A stretch of DNA of 12,611 bases from JAWVEV01 sp033856535 (GTDB lineage Bacteria > Actinomycetota > Thermoleophilia > Miltoncostaeales > Miltoncostaeaceae): assembly GCA_033856535.1 (NCBI GenBank), contig JAWVEV010000046.1, positions 1 to 12,611 of the forward strand, in the 5' to 3' direction. The position numbers and the translations under genes are program-made. This document shows positions 6,235-12,611 of the stretch, in pieces (within the stretch, counting starts at the first letter, position 1; every line of letters starts with the position of its first letter). Under the pieces are notes generated by a model. It saw nothing but the letters and a program-made list of their open reading frames with translations, did no database searches and was not told the DNA's origin.

Positions 6235-7146
6235 ATGTTCGACGTCCGCCAGCTCCGGGTCCTGCGCGAGGTGGCCGCCCGCGGGTCGTTCTCCGCGGCC
6301 GCCGGCGCGTTGGACTGCACGCAGTCCGCGGTGTCGAAGCAGGTCGCCGCGCTCGAGCGCGAGGCGGGGACGACGCTCGTCGAGCGGGCGGTGCGGCCGC
6401 TGAGGCTCACCCCCTCGGGAGACGCGCTCGCCGCGCACGCCGAGGTCGTCCTGGGACGGATGGCCGCCGCCCGCGACGAGCTCGCGGCGATCGCGGGGCT
6501 CCGCGCGGGCGAGCTGCGCCTCGCGACCTTCGCCTCCGCCGGGCCGTCGATCGTCGTCCCGGCGATCGCCGCCTTCCACGCCGCGCACCCCCAGGTCCAC
6601 CTGCGCATGCTCGAGGCGGGGACCGACGAGGCGGTCGGGATGCTCCGCGCCGGCGAGCTCGACGTCGCCGTGATCCACCGGTACCCCGCGTTGGAGCCCC
6701 CGCCGGGGGCGGACCTCACCTGCGCGGAGCTCTGCGAGGACGCGTTCTCCCTCGTGCTGCCGCCCGGCCACGCCCTCGCCAGGTGGCCGAAGGTACCGGT
6801 GGCCTCGCTGGCGGAGGAGGCGTTCCTCTTCCCGCGGAGCCGCGAGGGCGTCGGCGGCGCCTACGACCGCCTTATGCGCGGCGCGTGCGCCGTCGCCGGC
6901 TTCGAGCCGCACATCCTCTTCGAGGTCAACGACTGCGCGACCGTGCAGGGCTTCGTCGCCGCCGGCCTGGGGGTCGCGGTGCTGCCGCGCCTGGCGCTCG
7001 ACCCGGTGCACCCCGGCGTCGTCGTGCGCCAGCTGTCCGACGCGCCGAGCCGGCGCGTGCTCGCCGCCCGGCTGGCCGGCGCGGCGCCATCGGCGATCGC
7101 GGATGCGGCGGTCGCACTGCTGCGGGAGGCCGCCGGGAGCCGCTGA
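6235..7146 (+). CDS. LysR-family transcriptional regulator
   Basis: A 303-residue LysR-type regulator of normal length. Residues 1-60 form the N-terminal winged helix-turn-helix: LRVLREVAARGSFSAAAGAL, then TQSAVSKQVAALEREAG as the recognition region, and LRLTPSGDAL. A linker helix follows (about 62-88). Residues about 92-295 are the periplasmic-binding-protein-like effector domain, starting at GELRLATFASAGPSIVVPAI. It acts as a tetramer on DNA upstream of target genes and responds to a small molecule. The ATG at 6235 begins right at the conserved N-terminus; no Shine-Dalgarno is visible. The divergent cupin gene is the likely target. Its last 25 or so codons have a diverged copy at 10839-10919. 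The inducer is unknown. Confidence 0.92.
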   Translation: MFDVRQLRVLREVAARGSFSAAAGALDCTQSAVSKQVAALEREAGTTLVERAVRPLRLTPSGDALAAHAEVVLGRMAAARDELAAIAGLRAGELRLATFASAGPSIVVPAIAAFHAAHPQVHLRMLEAGTDEAVGMLRAGELDVAVIHRYPALEPPPGADLTCAELCEDAFSLVLPPGHALARWPKVPVASLAEEAFLFPRSREGVGGAYDRLMRGACAVAGFEPHILFEVNDCATVQGFVAAGLGVAVLPRLALDPVHPGVVVRQLSDAPSRRVLAARLAGAAPSAIADAAVALLREAAGSR

Positions 7147-7189
7147 GGCGCGGCCGTCCACCTCGGCCGGCGGCTCAAGCTGCGCCCGC

Positions 7190-7258
7190 CTCGGGCCGAT
7201 GCTTGTTGGACACGAGTAGAGCGTCCCCACGCACAGCCCGCAGCATCGCGGGCCCGAG
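7190..7258. other. Long imperfect hairpin between LysR and ice-binding genes
   Basis: CTCGGGCC at 7190-7197 pairs with GGCCCGAG at 7251-7258. The stem continues as GATGC (7198-7202) with GCATC (7243-7247) after a 3-nt bulge, giving 13 base pairs closing a 40-nt apical region. No T tract follows on either strand, so it is not an ordinary terminator. It could be the 3' structure of the LysR mRNA, part of the leader of the ice-binding gene, or a small structured RNA. I compared it by eye with common riboswitch cores and could not match it. Confidence 0.4.
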
Positions 7259-7315
7259 AGCGCCACCGGACTCCACCGGAGCCCGATCGTCCTTTCGCCC
7301 AGTGCGCGCCGACGC

Positions 7316-7382
7316 GGGTCGCCCTGCGACCCGGTTCCCGGCGCAGGGACGCGCCGAAAGAGCCTGCTCACCCATGGTGAGG
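7316..7382 (+). promoter_or_regulatory. Hairpin cluster covering the ribosome site of the ice-binding gene
   Basis: Three short hairpins follow one another: GGGTCGC/GCGACCC (7316-7322 with 7326-7332), GGCGC/GCGCC around 7341-7356, and CTCACC (7367-7372) with GGTGAG (7376-7381). The last one contains the Shine-Dalgarno GGTGAGG (7376-7382) of the following gene in a perfect 6-bp stem with a 3-nt loop. Initiation would require this stem to open, so translation may be controlled here. Confidence 0.4.
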
Positions 7383-7393
7383 ATGTGCTTCCC

Positions 7394-8737
7394 ATGCCCA
7401 GCCCCCTGCGCGTTGCGGGCCCTCGAGCGGCGCGGCGGATCGGTCTCCTGTCGGTCCCGTTGCTCGGGGCGCTCGCGTTCGCGAGCAGCGCCCAGGCCGG
7501 GCCACCGCCCGTCCTCCTCGGTACCGCCGAGAGCTTCGCGATCCTGGGTGGCAGCACGATCACCAACACGGGTGACTCCGTGATCAACGGTGACCTCGGC
7601 CTGCACCCGGGCACCGCGGTGACCGGCTTCCCGCCCGGGACGCTCAACGGGGTGCGGCACGTGAGCGACGCCGTCGCCCTGCAGGCCAAGACCAGCCTGA
7701 AAACCGGGTACAACGACGCAGCCGGGCGCGCGTTCACCGCCGCCACGCCGCCCGACGTCGGCGGGCGGACGCTCACCGCGGGCGTCTACCGGACCGGCTC
7801 GGTCGCCTCGCTCGGGCTGACGGGCACCCTGACCCTGGACGCGGAGGGCGACCCGGACGCGGTCTTCATCTTCCAGATCGAGTCGACGCTCGTCACGGCG
7901 ACCGACAGCAGCGTCAGCCTCGCCAACGGCGCCCAGGCCTGCAACGTCTACTGGCAGGTGGGCAGCTCCGCCACGCTCGGGACCCGGACCGCCTTCAAGG
8001 GGACCATCCTGGCCCTGACCTCGATCTCCCTGAACGACGCCGTCGTCGTGCGCGGCCGGCTCCTCGCCCGCAATGGCGCCGTGACCCTGATCAACGACAC
8101 GGTCACGCGATCCCGGTGCGCGGTCGCCACGACGCCCGAGCCGGGCACGCCGCCCGGCGGGGGCACGCCGCCCGGCGGGGGCACGCCGCCCGGCCCCGGC
8201 ACGACGCCCGGTGGGGGGACGGAGCCGGGTGGGGGGACGCCCGGTGGGGGCTCGACTCCGGGCGGAGGCACCGCCCCGGGTGGGGGCTCGGCTCCGGGCG
8301 GAGGGACGGCCCCCGGTGGGGGCTCGGCTCCGGGCGCGGGAGCGACACCCGGTGCGGGCAGGACGCCCGGCAGGGGCTCGGGCCGAGACGTCAGCGGCCC
8401 GCTGGTCCGACTCCGCTGGCCTGGCGAGCCCCTGCGGCCGCTCCGCACGCCCAGCCCGCCGCCGGCGCGCGGCGTCTGCACGACCGAGGACTTCACCGCG
8501 CGCGTCGGCCTTCGCGACCCCGCGGGGATCCGATCGGTGAACGTGTTCCTCGACGGAGAGCTGGTCAAGCGGACGTCCCGCCCGCGGTTCTCGGTCCGGG
8601 TCGAGGTCCGGGGCCTGCGCGTCGGCACCCACCGGATCAGGGTGGTCGCGCGCGACCGCAAGGGCAACGTGTCGGTGACCAAGCGCCAGTTCGGGCGCTG
8701 CGCCCTCGCGCTGGCGGCGCCGCGCTTCACCGGATGA
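7394..8737 (+). CDS. Secreted DUF3494 ice-binding (antifreeze) protein
   Basis: A 447-residue exported protein. Residues 1-35 are a signal peptide with a twin-arginine-like RAARR stretch and an AQA cleavage site. Residues about 38-242 are a DUF3494 ice-binding domain: LGTAESFAILGGSTITNTG, INGDLGLHPGTAVTGF, then the Asp-Ala-Val-Phe-Ile-Phe-Gln strand and a terminal AVTLINDTV. In known members this forms an irregular beta-helix that binds ice and inhibits recrystallisation. Residues about 243-333 are a Gly/Pro/Thr repeat linker. Residues about 334-447 look like an Ig-like domain (CTTEDFTARV to THRIRVVARDRKGNVS) with a Cys near each end. The ATG at 7394 lies 11 nt after GGTGAGG; GTG 7385 is too close to it. 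There is no sorting signal. Some DUF3494 proteins may be adhesins, so ice binding is probable, not proven. Confidence 0.85.
   Translation: MPSPLRVAGPRAARRIGLLSVPLLGALAFASSAQAGPPPVLLGTAESFAILGGSTITNTGDSVINGDLGLHPGTAVTGFPPGTLNGVRHVSDAVALQAKTSLKTGYNDAAGRAFTAATPPDVGGRTLTAGVYRTGSVASLGLTGTLTLDAEGDPDAVFIFQIESTLVTATDSSVSLANGAQACNVYWQVGSSATLGTRTAFKGTILALTSISLNDAVVVRGRLLARNGAVTLINDTVTRSRCAVATTPEPGTPPGGGTPPGGGTPPGPGTTPGGGTEPGGGTPGGGSTPGGGTAPGGGSAPGGGTAPGGGSAPGAGATPGAGRTPGRGSGRDVSGPLVRLRWPGEPLRPLRTPSPPPARGVCTTEDFTARVGLRDPAGIRSVNVFLDGELVKRTSRPRFSVRVEVRGLRVGTHRIRVVARDRKGNVSVTKRQFGRCALALAAPRFTG
8143..8385 (+). repeat. In-frame Gly/Pro linker repeats in the ice-binding gene
   Basis: A degenerate 18-bp tandem repeat encodes TPPGGG-like hexapeptides at the start (about 8149-8205). 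It passes into GGGSTPGGGTAPGGG-like units with a 36-bp higher-order pattern. The coding strand carries runs of five or six G, for example 8213-8218, 8231-8236 and 8246-8250. Such arrays change length by slippage, so linker length may vary between strains, and assembly errors are possible here. Confidence 0.75.
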
Positions 8738-9480
8738 GCCGGAGGAGCTCGACGGGGCGCCGCGGGCGAAGGATCTGCCTGGCGGCGCTCGCGCTGATCC
8801 CGGCGCTCGCCGTGCCCGCGGCGAGCGCCGGCGCCCAGCCCGGGGTCGGCGAGCGGCTCTCGGACGGGCGCACGTTCGCCCACTGGGCCCACCCCCGGAA
8901 CGCGGCGGTCGTCCGGCAGCTGCCCTCGTCGGCCTCGCCGCAGGTCGCGCGAACCCACCCCCTCACGGAGGACGGGTTCCTCGAGGTCTACCCGGTCCTA
9001 CGGAGCGTCACCGGCCGCGACGGACGCACCTGGCTCCGGATCCGCATCCCGATGCGCCCGAACGGGACGGCGGGCTGGGTGAGGGACTCCGCGTTCGGCC
9101 CGCTCTATCGCGTCACGACCCGCCTGGTGATCGATCGCGGGCGGCGGCAGGCCACCCTCTTCCGCTCCGGCCGCCGAATCTGGCGATCTCCGGTCGGCGT
9201 CGGGGCGGCGAGCACCCCCACCCCGGCGGGCCAGTTCTGGATCCGGGAGAAGTTCACCGTGTCGGACTCGGGCGGACCCTATGGGCCGCGGGCGTTCGGG
9301 ACCGGCGGCTACTCGAGCCTCAGCGACTGGCCCGGGGGCGGGGTGATCGGCGTGCACGGCACCAACGAACCCCACCTGATCCCCGGCACCCCCTCGCACG
9401 GCTGCGTGCGGGTCCCCAACGAGTCGATCCTCCGGCTCTATCGCCTGATGCCGATCGGCACGCCGATGCAGGTGCTGTAG
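8734..9480 (+). CDS. Secreted L,D-transpeptidase (YkuD family)
   Basis: A 248-residue exported enzyme that forms 3-3 cross-links in peptidoglycan or attaches proteins to it. Residues 1-34 are a signal peptide (RRGRR, hydrophobic core, SAGA cleavage). Residues about 38-105 look like an SH3-type wall-binding module ending in GWVRDSAFGPL. Residues about 108-248 are the YkuD domain, with the catalytic pattern HGTNEPHLIPGTPSHGC: His208, Ser221, His222, Gly223 and nucleophile Cys224, followed by VRVPN. All catalytic residues are present. The ATG at 8734 overlaps the TGA of the ice-binding gene as ATGA, so the two are translated from one mRNA with coupling. GGAG-like bases inside the preceding gene are weak, which also favours coupling. 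Confidence 0.92.
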   Translation: MSRRSSTGRRGRRICLAALALIPALAVPAASAGAQPGVGERLSDGRTFAHWAHPRNAAVVRQLPSSASPQVARTHPLTEDGFLEVYPVLRSVTGRDGRTWLRIRIPMRPNGTAGWVRDSAFGPLYRVTTRLVIDRGRRQATLFRSGRRIWRSPVGVGAASTPTPAGQFWIREKFTVSDSGGPYGPRAFGTGGYSSLSDWPGGGVIGVHGTNEPHLIPGTPSHGCVRVPNESILRLYRLMPIGTPMQVL

Positions 9481-9499
9481 GCGGACCGCTCGAGGCGCG

Positions 9500-9846
9500 G
9501 TTCGCGCCGACCTGGTCCTCGTCCTCGTCGTCCTGGCCGGCGGCTGCCTCGGGATCACGCGACCTCCTCGTCGCAGCCGCCGCTCGGAGCGCCCGCCCAG
9601 CTGCTCCTGGGCATCTGGAACCGGCCGGCCGCGCCGCAGCTTCTGGATCTCCCCGGCGTCACCGCCGCCGGGGACCGGAGGCGCGGCGTTCGCGGGCCCG
9701 CTGCCCTGGGGGCGGCCGTGGGCTCCCGCATGGAGGACGAGACGCGGCCGGCCTCCCGGCCGGTCGACTGCGACGCCCGGCCGCCGGACGGGGTCCCGAC
9801 CGGCGACATCGCGACAGCTGAAGCAGCCGTACTTTCAAGCGCGTGA
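9500..9846 (+). pseudogene. Probable frameshifted lipoprotein gene
   Basis: A hydrophobic run ending in a lipobox is read from about 9500: DLVLVLVVLAGGC, with Cys codon at 9545-9547. This frame fails soon after. The next frame, from about 9557 to the TGA at 9844-9846, has almost every third base G or C, lower GC at second positions and a normal residue mix (QPPLGAPAQLLLGIWNRPAA). One extra G in the GGG at 9551-9553 would join them as GGCLGDHATSS. The length, 347 bp, fits a single deletion. No ATG, GTG or TTG starts the lipobox frame; GTT at 9500 after GAGG (9492-9495), or CTG at 9512, would be needed, so the start may also be mutated. No family is recognised. The minus-strand frame over 9555-9911 shares its third positions but has shadow-like composition. 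Confidence 0.45.
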
Positions 9847-9909
9847 CGACGCCGAAATTGCCACCGCCGCCGCGCAGCGCAGGCTCGACCGCCGGGAGTA
9901 GAATGGCCC

Positions 9910-10782
9910 ATGGTCGGGCCCGTGGGAACGGTCGCCGAGCTCTGGCGTTACCCCGTCAAGTCGATGCGGGGCGAGCGCGTGCCCTCCGCGCCGGCCGGCG
10001 AGCAAGGCCTGGCCGGCGACCGGCACTGGGCCGCGATCGACGCCGAGACGGGCAAGGTGGTGAGCGCCAAGCGGCCGTCGCTGTGGGCGGCGATGCTGCA
10101 GTGCGCCGCCGCGTATGTGGACCAGCCGGACGAGGCCGGCTCCCCCGCACCCGTGCGGATCACGCTTCCCGACGGCCGTGAGGTCCGGACCGACGACCCC
10201 GACCGCGACCGCCGGCTGTCCGACGCGCTCGGCCGGCCGGTACGGCTCGAGAGCTGCCGGCCCGAGGGCGCCGTGTACGAGCTGGCCACGGTGGATCTCC
10301 ATGGGCTCGAGGCGCCCGAACCGGACCGCCTCACCGACGCGCCCGTCGGCATGTTCGCCCCGCCGGGAACGTTCTTCGACGCCGGCACGCTTCACCTCAT
10401 CACCACGGCGTCCCTCGACGCCTTCGCGGGGACCCATCCGGAAGGAGTGTGGGACGTGCGACGGTTCCGTCCCAACCTCGTGGTCAGGCTGGACCGGGCG
10501 CTGGAGGACGACTTCCCCGAGAACGGCTGGGTCGGCCGGCCGATCGCGATCGGCTCGGACGCGCAGGCGGCGGTCCTCGCCCCGATGCCGCGCTGCGTGA
10601 TGACCACGTTGGCCCAGGGCGCGCTACCCAGGGACCCGACCATCATGCGGACCATCGCGGCGCGGAACCGCCAGACGATCCCCGGAGCGGGCGTCTACGC
10701 CTGCGCCGGGGTGCTCGCCAACCTCACCGCGCCGGGCGTCATCGCCGTCGGCGACCCGGTGTCGGTCGGCGCGTCCGCCTGA
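9910..10782 (+). CDS. MOSC-domain protein (molybdenum-cofactor binding type)
   Basis: A 290-residue cytoplasmic protein with the two-part layout of YcbX and mARC-like proteins. The MOSC N-terminal beta-barrel begins at VAELWRYPVKSMRGE (about 6-22) and ends near residue 110. The MOSC domain (about 135-285) contains DVRRFRPNLVV and MPRCVMTTLAQG. Cys229 in the RCxxTT motif matches the residue proposed to bind molybdenum or carry sulfur. Family members reduce N-hydroxylated compounds or deliver sulfur; many free-standing bacterial ones are unassigned. The ATG at 9910 follows GGGAG (9893-9897) at 12 nt. A GTG at 9922 is possible and starts right at the conserved GTVAELW. It is read alone, with a LysR remnant just downstream. 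Confidence 0.88.
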   Translation: MVGPVGTVAELWRYPVKSMRGERVPSAPAGEQGLAGDRHWAAIDAETGKVVSAKRPSLWAAMLQCAAAYVDQPDEAGSPAPVRITLPDGREVRTDDPDRDRRLSDALGRPVRLESCRPEGAVYELATVDLHGLEAPEPDRLTDAPVGMFAPPGTFFDAGTLHLITTASLDAFAGTHPEGVWDVRRFRPNLVVRLDRALEDDFPENGWVGRPIAIGSDAQAAVLAPMPRCVMTTLAQGALPRDPTIMRTIAARNRQTIPGAGVYACAGVLANLTAPGVIAVGDPVSVGASA

Positions 10783-10838
10783 CCGGACCGACCGCTCGCC
10801 CAGGGCGGCGGGAACTCGATCCTGGGGCGTGCCGCCGC

Positions 10839-10919
10839 CCCGCCCGGCGGGGGGCCGCGCCTTCGTCGATCGCCGACGCGGCGGTCGACCTGCTGCGGGA
10901 GGCCGCCGCACCGAGCTGA
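10839..10919 (+). pseudogene. Remnant of a LysR-type gene 3' end
   Basis: The frame ending at the TGA 10917-10919 reads GAAPSSIADAAVDLLREAAA. The LysR gene at 6235-7146 ends GAAPSAIADAAVALLREAAG. Agreement covers about 20 residues with two or three changes, extends weakly upstream, and is also visible at the DNA level, including the long match GCTGCGGGAGGCCGCCG. No start codon or DNA-binding domain lies upstream, only the end of the MOSC gene and about 55 bp of unclear sequence. It is therefore the tail of a deleted LysR gene or a partial duplication. Confidence 0.6.
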
Positions 10920-10941
10920 CGCGGCCGCCGGGCCGATCACC

Positions 10942-10971
10942 TTGTCGCCCGCGCGAAGGCCGTGAGATATA
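10942..10971 (+). promoter_or_regulatory. Candidate promoter of the multi-HAMP kinase gene
   Basis: TTGTCG at 10942-10947 and GATATA at 10966-10971, 18 bp apart, resemble -35 and -10 elements. The GATATA patch is the only AT-rich spot in this gap. It would give a leader of about 80 nt before the ATG at 11060. The match to consensus is moderate only. Confidence 0.35.
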
Positions 10972-11059
10972 CGAGCGGCTGGCCGTCTCATTGCGCGGCC
11001 GCCGATCAGGCGCCGCCCCGACCCGGGCGGCGCGGAGCGCGACGAGCGAAGGGCGCCCC

Positions 11060-12611
<1,552 letters not shown>

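Noticed and set aside
7147..7393. Known riboswitch upstream of the ice-binding gene
   Set aside because: By eye I found no convincing conserved core of cyclic di-GMP, cyclic di-AMP, cobalamin, FMN, TPP, glycine or fluoride classes, so it is listed only as an unassigned structure.
5686..7776. Minus-strand open frame of 696 codons ending in the cupin
   Set aside because: Only the last 149 codons are cupin. The rest runs antisense through LysR and the start of the ice-binding gene, and a good ribosome site marks the true start at 6135.
9555..9911. Minus-strand 118-codon open frame opposite the lipoprotein remnant
   Set aside because: It shares its third positions with the plus frame, but its composition (Arg, Ser, Ala, Pro) is shadow-like, while the plus frame shows low second-position GC and a lipobox.

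Overview
The window is very GC-rich DNA with strong G/C bias at third codon positions, many GTG/TTG starts and weak or absent Shine-Dalgarno sequences. Together with an LPxTG surface protein, RsbW/SpoIIAA-type regulators and a multi-HAMP kinase, this suggests a high-GC Gram-positive actinobacterium. A deep lineage such as Thermoleophilia is a guess from gene content, not something the sequence proves.

Left part (1-4375): signalling and envelope genes with loose packing. An RsbW-like HATPase anti-sigma gene (minus) is divergent from a STAS anti-sigma-antagonist gene (plus). Next come an LPxTG-anchored Pro/Gly-rich surface protein, a MarR regulator and a PRC-barrel-like gene, all on the minus strand; the last two appear translationally coupled. 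A second RsbW-like HATPase gene follows, broken by a one-base frameshift inside its ATP-binding site. Junction (4376-4463): the 3' part of a tRNA-Phe(GAA), from the anticodon stem to the discriminator base, with its terminator but without its 5' half. This is what a tyrosine recombinase leaves at the far end of an element inserted in a tRNA gene, so the left part may be an old island.

Right part (4510-12611): tighter coding. It holds a GT1-family glycosyltransferase, a convergent cupin gene, a LysR regulator divergent from the cupin, a structured non-coding stretch, and a secreted DUF3494 ice-binding protein whose stop overlaps the start of a secreted L,D-transpeptidase gene. Then come a probable frameshifted lipoprotein gene, a MOSC protein, a fossil of a LysR 3' end, and the first 517 codons of a soluble multi-HAMP sensor kinase running off the window.

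How the genes may work together: the two HATPases and the STAS protein could form a partner-switching circuit controlling an alternative sigma factor, although no sigma gene is visible. LysR probably controls the cupin gene across their 99-bp shared upstream region. The ice-binding protein and the transpeptidase are almost certainly co-translated and both act outside the membrane. No single undescribed system stands out. The best leads are the tRNA-Phe fragment, the ice-binding/L,D-transpeptidase pair with its structured leader, and three broken or remnant genes.
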